17,668 bases of DNA from contig DDXI01000120.1 in NCBI GenBank assembly GCA_002347475.1, forward strand, positions 12,179 to 29,846, given 5' to 3'. The first letter of the stretch is position 1. The number at the start of each line of letters is the position of its first letter. The notes beneath the pieces are model-generated. The model was not told the origin of the DNA and searched no databases. It was given only the letters and a program-made list of their open reading frames with translations. Shown here in pieces: positions 1 through 7,005 of the stretch. The DNA is from Peptococcaceae bacterium UBA2264 (lineage in GTDB: Bacteria; Bacillota; Desulfitobacteriia; Desulfitobacteriales; Desulfitobacteriaceae). The position numbers and the translations under genes are program-made.

Positions 1-38
1 CAAGTCGTGTCGCTCCGACCAGTATTTATTATTAAACG

Positions 39-80
39 AAACCTGCAAAATTCTTGTCTTGCGAGAATTTGCGGGTTTTT
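39..80 (+). terminator. Intrinsic terminator of a gene upstream of the window
   Basis: Arms at 39-54 and 64-78 pair over about 15 bp, with one G-U pair and one bulged A. They enclose a 9-nt loop and end in a run of five T (76-80). This is a classical Rho-independent terminator. It probably ends a plus-strand gene lying left of the window; bases 1-38 show no recognisable coding end. Confidence 0.75.
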
Positions 81-386
81 GCTATTAACGCCGCGCATGG
101 TGCACAATTCGGCTGAGAAAGTCTGCTGAAATCCCCACAGGTGTTTGACACAAAAATCTAAAAATTTTTGATTGCTCCACACTACACTACACGTTTACTT
201 TAATCAAATGTTTTCAGATGTGCGCAATATCAGGCAGCAGAACAAATGGGCTACCCCGCACTGTTTAATAGTTAAATGGTGAGATTAGTTAATAAGAGGT
301 GCAAAGATGCAGCTTCTTGGTTCGGGAAATGTAAAATCAGAAAATTCAAAAATCTCTTGCTATACCTGTATACATAATATATATTT
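81..386. other. Non-coding stretch with no clear gene
   Basis: No convincing coding sequence is seen here. A perfect -35 hexamer TTGACA lies at 145-150, next to a small inverted repeat (CAAAAAT 151-157 and ATTTTTG 164-170), but no good -10 hexamer follows at 16-18 bp. A short frame from the ATG at 307 follows an AGAGGTG-like site but stops after about 30 codons without resembling a protein. This may be the decayed 5' part of the gene starting at 387. Confidence 0.4.
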
Positions 387-1136
387 ATGGCTATATTGAC
401 TATCATGGGATTGTTACTGACGTTTATCCCGTATGCTGCTTTGGCAGCAGCCCCTGGTAACGATAATTTTCCCGGCCAGGAAATTTACGGCTTAAGCGGT
501 AGCGAAACGGGCAGCAATGTAGATGCTACCCAGGAAACCGGCGAACCCCCCATGTCTTTCACCGTTAATTCAGTCTGGTGGTCTTGGACACCGATGTTAA
601 GCGGTACAATTGAATTCGACACCTTCGGCAGTAACTTTGACACCTATCTGTGTGTCTATACTGGAAACGATATATCAGCCCTTACGCTTGTGGCTCAGAA
701 TGATGATACGTCCTGCTTACAGAGTAAGGTTGTCTTTGATGTCATTGAGGGTACAACCTGCCATATCGCTGTTGATGGCTATGGCACTAATCAAGGCTCC
801 ATTAATCTGCAATGGAGTCCAGAGAGCCTCTTTGAGAACATTGATGTCGATATCAAACCTGCGGATGAGCCTAATTCTGTTAATGCCTTCAGCAGTGGTG
901 TTTTCGCTGTGGCCATAATGGGTCAAGCTGACTTTGATGTGACGAATATTGATGTTGCCAGCATTCGCCTGCATGAAGTGGTTGAACCTTTTAGAGGGGA
1001 TATTAAGGATGTATGGACATTTGGCGAACCTGCTCTTGGACCAGACGGCATAAACGATTTAGTGCTCTTATTCGACACGCAGGAGGTAATCGGGGCAATC
1101 GGGGATGTTTATTTGAAAGATGAGCTTAGGCGATGA
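387..1136 (+). pseudogene. 5' fragment of a secreted PPC-domain protein
   Basis: The 249-residue frame starts with a hydrophobic signal-peptide-like segment ending in an ALA-A type cleavage site (about residues 1-21). The start is suspicious: the n-region has no positive charge, no ribosome binding site precedes the ATG, and an in-frame stop lies 9 nt upstream (375-377). Residues 24-145 resemble a bacterial pre-peptidase C-terminal (PPC) beta-sandwich, with NDNF, SVWWSWTP, GSNFDTYLCVYTG and HIAVDGYG blocks. Residues 150-240 resemble a module (IDVDIKPADEPNSVN, then DGINDLVLLFDTQEV) found repeatedly in secreted bacterial proteins. The module is cut off where its last strands should follow, and the downstream frame resumes with another secreted domain. 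I read 387-1662 as remains of one extracellular protein; two small intact proteins is the less likely alternative. Confidence 0.6.
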
Positions 1137-1662
1137 CAGATATGAGAAAATCCCTATCGGTTTTGCTTTCCCATATCAGGGAGAGATCTGGCGTGATGTC
1201 TTCGTCAATGCCAACGGAAATCTTACCTTTGGTACCGGTAGCACTGATTGGACTGAGTCTGTACCCGATCTACTCAATGGGCCGGCACGTATCGCTGCCT
1301 TATGGGATGACTTAATTCAAGACGAGGATTCAGTGATCAAGGTTACTCATAAGAAAAACTCTGTTACCATCGAATATAACAATATGGGAGAGTTCTGGAC
1401 AGGCGATCGTAACACTTTCTCCATAACCTTATATCAAAGCGGCAAGGTAGAGATTGTCTATGGTGATTGTCAATCTGACGACGGATTAGCCGGTATCAGC
1501 CAAGGAAACAGCGCAGCTGATCCTGGTCCGACTGATTTATCGGCAGCAGAAGAACTCTCAGTTTCGGGAACTGCCTACGAAATTTTTACCCTCGACAGTA
1601 ATCCGGATAACGATTTTGATCTGAGTAACAAAAACCTCAGATTTTCTGTTCCTGAGCTGTAG
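1120..1662 (+). pseudogene. 3' fragment of the secreted protein, nidogen-like beta domain
   Basis: This 180-residue frame overlaps the preceding fragment by 17 nt in the +1 frame. It opens only at 1117, just after a stop at 1114-1116. It lacks a signal peptide and begins in mid-domain with LGDDRYEKIPIGFAFPYQG, followed by VFVNANGNLTFG and ARIAALWDDL. These blocks are typical of a nidogen-like extracellular domain that often follows PPC domains in long secreted proteins, where they normally come after a linker. The lack of an export signal, the mid-domain start and the frame offset all suggest an indel or internal deletion near 1105-1125. There is no separate ribosome binding site. Function beyond surface or extracellular binding cannot be inferred. 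Confidence 0.6.
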
Positions 1663-1717
1663 GAGCATGAATCCGATCTCTGCTCAAGCAGGTTTATGTG
1701 TTAAAATATTATTACGA

Positions 1718-1765
1718 AAGGGGCTGTACTGAAACTTAGTCAGTTTCGGTACAGTCCCTTCATTG
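1718..1765 (+). terminator. 19-bp hairpin, terminator-like
   Basis: Arms 1718-1736 and 1742-1760 pair over 19 bp with two G-U pairs and a 5-nt loop (TAGTC). The tail CATTG is not T-rich, although the stem itself ends in TT. It lies after the secreted-protein remnant and only 16 bp before the first codon of the HEAT-repeat remnant. It could terminate the former, or it could be a small mobile hairpin that replaced the promoter and ribosome binding site of the latter. Confidence 0.6.
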
Positions 1766-1776
1766 TTATCAATATC

Positions 1777-2265
1777 GTGTTACAAAAAATGAATGAAAAA
1801 CCACAAGATCCGGAAAGGCTTAGGTGGTGGAATTGGAAAACAAATTACTGTGAGGGGATTCTGAGCATGGGTAAGTTGGCTGAATACAGGCAAATTTTGA
1901 AAAAGTTAGATGACTGGGATCAATATATTCTTGCCGAATCGCGGCTACCTGGCCCAAGAGCGAATCTTGAGCTTGTTGAGGCAGTTGCCGCGGAAGGTGA
2001 TATCAATAAATTCAGAAGATATTTGACATATGATGCGAACCAAGCGCCATATGGCTCTGCTCTTGAGTTTCTTCCTGTTTGTGGCGTTGTCGGATTGGGA
2101 AGATTGCTGGCTGAGGGTAAGACGGAACTTTTGGCAGTTTTACGTTCATATGCTTCCGATCCAAGGTGGAGAGTTCGGGAAGGTGTAACGATAGCTTTGC
2201 AGAAATTTGGCGATGTTAACCATGGACGGACTTTTAAGGGAGATGGAGGAGTGGATCTGTGGTAA
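1777..2265 (+). pseudogene. HEAT-repeat protein, 5' part before a frameshift
   Basis: The frame begins at GTG 1777, or ATG 1789 within it, with no recognisable ribosome binding site. Its correct reading runs to about 2220. The protein is alpha-helical and resembles HEAT-repeat or DNA-alkylation-repair-like scaffold proteins: WWNWKTNYCEGIL, LAESRLPGPRANLELVEAV, then FLPVCGVVGLGRLLAEG and a typical HEAT helix pair SDPRWRVREGVTIALQKFGD. After GDVN the frame runs into about 14 unrelated residues and stops at 2265. The natural continuation is found in the next frame from ATG 2222. One surplus base in the AACC at 2218-2221 explains the break. Role unknown; such proteins generally mediate protein or nucleic-acid binding. 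Confidence 0.7.
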
Positions 2266-2599
2266 TCTGCTGGAAGAAAGGGCTGCAGCCGCTGCCTTAG
2301 CTGAACCAAGGCTGCTGAGAAACCCTGAAAATATTAGAAGGGTTTTAGCTATGCTTGATCAGATTACAGAAGGATTAAAAAATGAAGAAAATCGGAAAAG
2401 TGAGGAGTTTAGAGTTCTTTGTAAAGCGTTGGGTTACTGCTGGAGTGTTGCAGTTGTTGCTGATCCTCATTCCGGTAAAAAACTGATGGAAAAATGGCTC
2501 GCCAGTCAGGATCGTGATGTCCGTTGGGTTATGAGGGAAAATTTAAAGAAAAATCGTCTTCGTAAACTTGATCCTGCGTGGGTTGAAAAATGGGACTAA
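2222..2599 (+). pseudogene. HEAT-repeat protein, 3' part after the frameshift
   Basis: Read from ATG 2222, this segment continues the preceding fragment (MDGLLREMEEWICGNLLEER, then AAAAALAEPRLLRNPENI). Later it shows the helix SQDRDVRWVMRENLKKNRLRKLDP, another HEAT-like repeat near the C-terminus. The open frame extends upstream to TTG 2207, but those codons overlap the previous fragment and have no ribosome binding site. Joined with 1777-2220 it gives about 273 residues, a sensible full length for a small HEAT-repeat protein. The break is therefore minimal: either a recent mutation or a sequencing error. Confidence 0.7.
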
Positions 2600-2704
2600 G
2601 TACCAAAAAAGGCAGGATGAAATCATCTATGATTAGCTGGGGGCAGAAAATATAAAGAGTCGTCTGTAACGTTAAAACTGTAATTGTTTAAAATAAAGTT
2701 TTAC

Positions 2705-2741
2705 CTGCCGGAAATGGCGGGTTTCTATTTATTTCCGGCAG
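2705..2741. repeat. Perfect 11-bp inverted repeat
   Basis: CTGCCGGAAAT at 2705-2715 and its exact complement at 2731-2741 flank a 15-nt loop. No T-tract follows, so a terminator role is uncertain. It sits in the 287-bp gap between the HEAT-repeat remnant and the acetyltransferase gene. A weak promoter candidate (TTGTAC 2751-2756 and GATAAT 2773-2778, spacing 16) follows it. Confidence 0.45.
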
Positions 2742-2886
2742 ATTTCGGCATTGTACGAGGTTTGATATCCGGGATAATGGGGAGTTTAATTGAAGAGGAT
2801 ATTCGCGAACAAAGGTTGAAAATATCTAAAATAAGGAGAGCATCTTTGTAAATTAGATAGTTTACTTAAAGAGAGGGATATTTGTT

Positions 2887-3417
2887 GTGATTAATCTTGA
2901 ACCTCTGGTTCCAGAGGATCTTAAACAAGTAATTGAGTGGAATATAAATAGTACTCCTGAATTCTTGCTGCAATGGTCAGGAGAATTTGAATATCCTTTG
3001 ACCAGGGAACAGCTTGATAAATTTTATCACTTCGGCGAAAAGGAAACAGGAAGGCTTTCCTTTAAAATAATAGATGTTATGACCTGCCAGGCAATAGGAA
3101 TAATTACGTTACAAATTTATAAAGAGATAAGTTCGGGTACAATTGTCAAGTTTCTGATAGGTGAAGAAAGCAAGCGGGGAAAGGGTATTGGCCAGAAAGC
3201 CTTGGCAAGAATGCTTCATAAGGGTTTCACGGAATTCTGTCTTCGTAAAATTAAGCTTTATGTTTATGAATTTAATAAACCGGCTATACGCTGCTATGAG
3301 AAAGTTGGTTTTGTGAAAGAAAGACTTCTAAAGGGTGTCAGGAAAGTGGGAGATAGTTATTGGGACATGTTCGAAATGAGTATATTTGAAGATGAGTGGA
3401 GAAACAGAACACATTGA
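2887..3417 (+). CDS. GNAT-family N-acetyltransferase (RimJ/RimL-like)
   Basis: This 176-residue protein has the GNAT fold and would transfer an acetyl group from acetyl-CoA to an amine substrate in the cytoplasm. The acetyl-CoA pyrophosphate-binding loop is visible as KRGKGIG (residues 96-102), preceded by the beta-4 strand VKFLIGEE. Motif B follows as FNKPAIRCYEKVGFVKE (129-145), where the NKPAIRCYEKVGF pattern is typical of RimJ/RimL and aminoglycoside- or amino-acid-type acetyltransferases. The start is GTG 2887, with a GAGAGGG ribosome binding site about a dozen bases upstream. It stands alone: about 290 bp separate it from the upstream remnant, and the following arsR has its own promoter overlapping its stop codon. 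The substrate cannot be told from sequence. Confidence 0.85.
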   Translation: MINLEPLVPEDLKQVIEWNINSTPEFLLQWSGEFEYPLTREQLDKFYHFGEKETGRLSFKIIDVMTCQAIGIITLQIYKEISSGTIVKFLIGEESKRGKGIGQKALARMLHKGFTEFCLRKIKLYVYEFNKPAIRCYEKVGFVKERLLKGVRKVGDSYWDMFEMSIFEDEWRNRTH

Positions 3418-3443
3418 CAATTATCGATACGATCTGATAGGAT
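3414..3443 (+). promoter_or_regulatory. Candidate sigma-A promoter of the arsR-arsM operon
   Basis: A perfect -35 hexamer TTGACA (3414-3419) overlaps the stop codon of the acetyltransferase gene. It is followed after 18 bp by TAGGAT (3438-3443), a four-of-six match to the -10 consensus. Transcription would begin near 3450, at the left edge of the palindrome described next. Confidence 0.55.
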
Positions 3444-3452
3444 AATGTCTGG

Positions 3453-3472
3453 ATATCGAGAATATTCGATAT
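3453..3472. promoter_or_regulatory. Probable ArsR operator
   Basis: ATATCGA (3453-3459) and TCGATAT (3466-3472) form a perfect 7-6-7 inverted repeat immediately downstream of the promoter and 28 bp before the arsR start. ArsR-family repressors typically bind AT-rich imperfect palindromes at or just after the -10 region of their own operon, so autoregulation is expected. A half-site ATATCGA also occurs upstream of the second arsR at 15761-15767. Confidence 0.6.
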
Positions 3473-3499
3473 TATCAAGAAAATAAGGCAGGGAATCTT

Positions 3500-3859
3500 A
3501 TGAAGCATACTCATGCAGAATATATTCCTGCATTTAAAGCATTATCAGATGAAACACGTATGAAAATTATTGAGATGCTGTCTTGCGGTGAATTATGTGC
3601 CTGTGAAATACTGGAGGCTTTCAGTATTTCACAGGCAACTTTAAGCTATCATATGAAAATTCTTGTAGAGAGCGGACTGGTAAATGCTGTTCGGGATGGA
3701 GCGTGGATGAGGTATACCCTTAATAAGGAGACAACTCATGCAGTACAGGCTTTCTTAATCCAGATAACGAGTGATAAAGAATTATTGGTAAGGGGACTAA
3801 ATAAAAAACAGCCTGGGAAAAATGGTGTGTCTGGCTGCGAACCAAAGGGCTGCTGTTAA
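3500..3859 (+). CDS. arsR: ArsR-family metalloid-responsive repressor
   Basis: This 119-residue winged-helix repressor should bind its own operator and release it when As(III) or a similar thiophilic metalloid binds. ALSDETRMKIIEML (residues 14-27) and the recognition helix SQATLSYHMKILVESGLV (44-61) define the fold. The alpha-3 sensor motif ELCACEIL holds Cys33 and Cys35, with Cys29 four residues earlier. This is the CxC type of arsenite site seen in classical ArsR, though the third cysteine is placed differently. The C-terminal tail adds Cys113, Cys118 and Cys119. A GGCAGGG-like site precedes ATG 3500. It is followed 8 bp after the stop by arsM and is probably co-transcribed with it. It is similar to the second ArsR at 15792, which shares ELCAC, LSYHM and CGLV-type blocks. 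Confidence 0.9.
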   Translation: MKHTHAEYIPAFKALSDETRMKIIEMLSCGELCACEILEAFSISQATLSYHMKILVESGLVNAVRDGAWMRYTLNKETTHAVQAFLIQITSDKELLVRGLNKKQPGKNGVSGCEPKGCC

Positions 3860-3885
3860 GATCAAATATGAGAGGAGATCAGGTG

Positions 3886-4686
3886 ATGCATAATAAAGAA
3901 GACATAAGGGCGTTTATTCGAAGTAAATATTCGGATATAGCTTTGAGAGGAGCAAACGGCAGTGGATGTAGTTGTAATTCGAGTTGCTGTGGGGAGACTT
4001 ATTTTGACGTTAAGCAGGTATCAATGAGTGTTGGCTACTCCAAAGATGATCTTACCAAAGTACCTGCTGAAGCAAATATGGGCTTGGGCTGTGGTAATCC
4101 TGTGGCAATTGCAGGATTGAAAGCAGGAGAAACAGTACTTGATCTGGGAAGCGGCGGAGGTTTCGACTGCTTTCTCGCAAGAGAGCAGGTAGGAGAAACA
4201 GGATATGTCATTGGGGTAGATATGACACCTGAAATGATTAAACTTGCCAGAAAAAATTTGGCAGAAAGCGGATACACCAATATTGAATTCAGATTGGGAG
4301 AAATTGAACACTTGCCTGTCGCAGATGAAGCAGTAGACATAATTATCTCTAATTGCGTGATTAATTTATCCCTGGAAAAAGAGCAGGTTTTTAAAGAAGT
4401 TTACAGGGTGCTCAAGCCAAATGGAAGACTTTCCATATCTGACGTAGTTGCCACTGCAGAATTACCGGAAGATATTAAAAAAAGTTTAACAATGATGGCG
4501 GGCTGTGTTGCTGGAGCAGAATTTATGGAAGATATTGAAGCTATGCTGAAGAATGCGGGTTTTACTGATATTCAGATGACCCCTAAAGACAACAGCAAAG
4601 AAATTATCAGGAGTTGGGCTCCTGGGGAAAAAGTTGAAGATTATGTTGCTTCCTTTATCATTGAAGCTAAAAGGCTTGGAAAGTAG
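3886..4686 (+). CDS. arsM: Arsenite S-adenosylmethionine methyltransferase ArsM
   Basis: ArsM transfers methyl groups from SAM to As(III), giving methylated arsenicals. ATG 3886 is preferred because AGGAG lies 8 bp upstream; the ATG at 3868 in the same frame overlaps that site. This gives 266 residues, normal for prokaryotic ArsM. The SAM-binding motif I is LDLGSGGGFDC (85-95), followed by the acidic loop GVDMTPEMI. The three cysteines known to bind arsenic in ArsM are present: Cys69 in GLGCGNP, Cys157 in SNCVINL and Cys207 in AGCVAGAEF. An N-terminal cysteine cluster (Cys28, 30, 34, 35 in GCSCNSSCCG) is common in bacterial ArsM. It is preceded by arsR at short distance and followed by a terminator, so the operon has two genes and no efflux pump. 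Confidence 0.95.
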   Translation: MHNKEDIRAFIRSKYSDIALRGANGSGCSCNSSCCGETYFDVKQVSMSVGYSKDDLTKVPAEANMGLGCGNPVAIAGLKAGETVLDLGSGGGFDCFLAREQVGETGYVIGVDMTPEMIKLARKNLAESGYTNIEFRLGEIEHLPVADEAVDIIISNCVINLSLEKEQVFKEVYRVLKPNGRLSISDVVATAELPEDIKKSLTMMAGCVAGAEFMEDIEAMLKNAGFTDIQMTPKDNSKEIIRSWAPGEKVEDYVASFIIEAKRLGK

Positions 4687-4770
4687 ACGCTGATATATCG
4701 GATTTATCTAAGTTATTGAATATGGGCAAAACCAGGGAGAAACGCCTTACAACGTTAGTATAAATAAAGT

Positions 4771-4807
4771 AAAACCCCTGCAGACTTAAGGGTTGCAGTG
4801 GTTTTTT
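4771..4807 (+). terminator. Terminator of the arsR-arsM operon
   Basis: AAAACCCCTGCA (4771-4782) pairs with TGCAGTGGTTTT (4794-4805) with one C-T mismatch. The right arm runs into a six-T tract (4802-4807). It lies about 85 bp after the arsM stop. The rest of the gap to 5096 shows no further gene; a TATAAT at 5042-5047 is a possible -10 for the next gene, but no clear -35 accompanies it. Confidence 0.75.
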
Positions 4808-5096
4808 ATCTTTACCCCTCTCAGTGGTTTTCCAGGAGAAAAACTTAACCAGTCCTTCATTTAATCGCCATAACATGTCAACAAGTATCTTTTATGATAA
4901 AAATAGCACCTTTAACCCCTGCAACAGAAGAAGGCGCCTCTAAAAATAGCTGGCTGTGAGACGAATAATCCATGATAGGAATATTCAGGAAAAATACAGA
5001 ATAATTAGCAGAATAAAAATGTGTTATTTTAAGATATCCTGTATAATTAAGTATAGAGCTGTTTATCCAAATAACCGAAGTGAGGAGGGTTTATCA

Positions 5097-6815
5097 ATGA
5101 AAAGGAACAAAAAGATAATTACTGTTATTTTAATCCTTTGCTGTGGTCTTATCATTGGTAGTCCGGGTTTTGCTGCTGCTTCCTCATCACAAGCTATTAC
5201 TCTAACCAGGCTTTTTGGAGAAACAAGGTATGAAACTGCCAGGGTTATCTCAGAGTATTACAATCAGGAAAAAGTTCAGAATGTTATTCTTTCTACGGGA
5301 AATGAATTTGCCGATGCCTTATCGGCAAGCGTCCTGGCTCACCGAAAAGAGGCCCCGATTCTGCTGACAGATCTAACTGTCGGAGATTCTCCGGACGCTT
5401 TCAATTATATCACTCAGTACCTCGACCCTAGCGGAACAGTATACCTGATCGGGGGTGTTGGGGCAATAAGCAGCGAGTTTGAAGCCAGACTATATAGCCT
5501 TGGCTTTTATAATATTGTCAGAATTGCCGGCGCCGACAGGTATGCAACATCTGAGCAGGTAGCCCGCTCACTTGAGCAGGCAACAACACCAACTGCAGTA
5601 ATTTCCTCCGGAGAATCATACCCCGACGCTTTAAGTATTGCCAGTTTTGCTGCCAATAAAGGCTGGCCAATCCTGTTAACACCTGGAAATGCCTTACCCC
5701 GGAATGTGGCAGATTATCTGGCGGAGAAGAAACCGGCAAAAATATATATTACCGGGGGGACAGGAGTAATATCTGAGAATGTAGAGAACGAAATCAGCGT
5801 TTTACTGCCAGAGGCCGATATTGAACGTTTATCAGGACAGGACCGGTTTGGTACTAATATTGCTGTCACCCAGACTTTTGAAACTGATCCCTTAACTGTT
5901 TATCTGGCCACAGGTTACGGGTTTGCGGATGCTTTGGCGGGTAGTGTTTTGGCGGCCCGGAATGGTGATCCGATTATATTTGTTGACCCTTCCCTTCCGA
6001 CATTGCCGAGATCGACAGCCGGTTACTTTGCAAAACTCTATTCGAAAAGTTTAGATCCCGATCTGGTTTCTTTTGGGGGCAGTGGAGTCGTAACATATGG
6101 AATAATAGAAATTTCCAGTGAATTGATTTCGGGAACAGCGAAAGAAGCCACTATTTATTCCATTGCCGATGTATCAGCTACGGCTACTCAATATCGGTCC
6201 TATTCTTTCCCTGCAACTGTTCAAGCCAAGCTTTACAATAGTGAGACCCTTGATGTTCCGGTTAAGTGGAATTCCGCCCTTGCTGAGACCGGCAGAATAG
6301 GGTCAAGGGTCTATGAGGGAGTAGTCGACGGCTATGGCCAAGCAGTTAAACTTTATCTCACGGTGGTCAAAGGACCTGTCTCTCAATATTCCACTAACTT
6401 TAACTCAACCCTGGTCAATCGGACGGAGAACATTCGAACTGCTGCCAAGGCTCTCGATAGAATACAATTGGCACCCGGAGAGAGGTTTTCCTTCAATGAG
6501 ATTGTCGGAAAACGAACTACTGAGGCGGGTTATAAAGAGGCGCCAATCATCTCGGGAGACACCTTCATTCCAGGGATCGGAGGAGGAGTCTGCCAGGTTT
6601 CTACCACACTTTATAATGCCGTTGTCCTTGCTGATTTAGAAATTCTGGAAAGACATCATCATTCTCTGCCCGTAGATTATGTTCCTCCCGGGCAGGATGC
6701 AACCGTAAGCTATCCCAGTCTTGATTTTAAATTCAGAAATACCTTGGATACTTTTCTTCAAATACGTAGTTATGTTGAAGGAGATACCTTAACCTTTAAG
6801 CTTTATAGAGAGTAA
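5097..6815 (+). CDS. Secreted CWB2-repeat protein with Ig-like and VanW domains
   Basis: The ATG at 5097 follows a strong GAGGAGGG site and starts a proper signal peptide (KRNKK, a hydrophobic stretch, then GFAAA near residue 27), giving 572 residues. Upstream in-frame starts lack both features. Three cell wall binding repeat 2 domains occupy roughly 38-130, 142-235 and 243-340, with the FADALSAS-, YPDALSIA- and FADALAGS-type signatures and GGxGxIS loops. In Clostridia such triplets anchor proteins non-covalently to wall polymers. Residues 353-423 look like a short Ig-like (Ig_4-type) domain. Residues 428-560 form a VanW domain with GGGVCQVSTTLYNA (495-508), ERHHHSLPVDYVPPGQDATV and DFKFRNT. 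VanW is associated with some vancomycin-resistance clusters and with peptidoglycan-binding proteins; its biochemical activity is uncertain to me. Probably a wall-attached protein acting on or sensing the cell wall. Confidence 0.9.
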   Translation: MKRNKKIITVILILCCGLIIGSPGFAAASSSQAITLTRLFGETRYETARVISEYYNQEKVQNVILSTGNEFADALSASVLAHRKEAPILLTDLTVGDSPDAFNYITQYLDPSGTVYLIGGVGAISSEFEARLYSLGFYNIVRIAGADRYATSEQVARSLEQATTPTAVISSGESYPDALSIASFAANKGWPILLTPGNALPRNVADYLAEKKPAKIYITGGTGVISENVENEISVLLPEADIERLSGQDRFGTNIAVTQTFETDPLTVYLATGYGFADALAGSVLAARNGDPIIFVDPSLPTLPRSTAGYFAKLYSKSLDPDLVSFGGSGVVTYGIIEISSELISGTAKEATIYSIADVSATATQYRSYSFPATVQAKLYNSETLDVPVKWNSALAETGRIGSRVYEGVVDGYGQAVKLYLTVVKGPVSQYSTNFNSTLVNRTENIRTAAKALDRIQLAPGERFSFNEIVGKRTTEAGYKEAPIISGDTFIPGIGGGVCQVSTTLYNAVVLADLEILERHHHSLPVDYVPPGQDATVSYPSLDFKFRNTLDTFLQIRSYVEGDTLTFKLYRE

Positions 6816-7005
6816 GGGAATTGATCATTAATCACTGGCTATTCCTATCAGGTACAAAGGTAGTTTAGTATGACGATTGTGCTTTAATAATGGAATATAA
6901 GCATGAGAAAGGATTATTCTAAAAAAGAGAGAATATTACAATAAAGAATATTTATTTATCACCAGGCCTTTCTATTCAGAAAATTATTTTGAAGGAGTGA
7001 TTTGT

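Noticed and set aside
4021..4340. Minus-strand open frames opposite arsM
   Set aside because: They are shadows of arsM: no ribosome binding site, no recognisable domains, and arsM is certain on the other strand.
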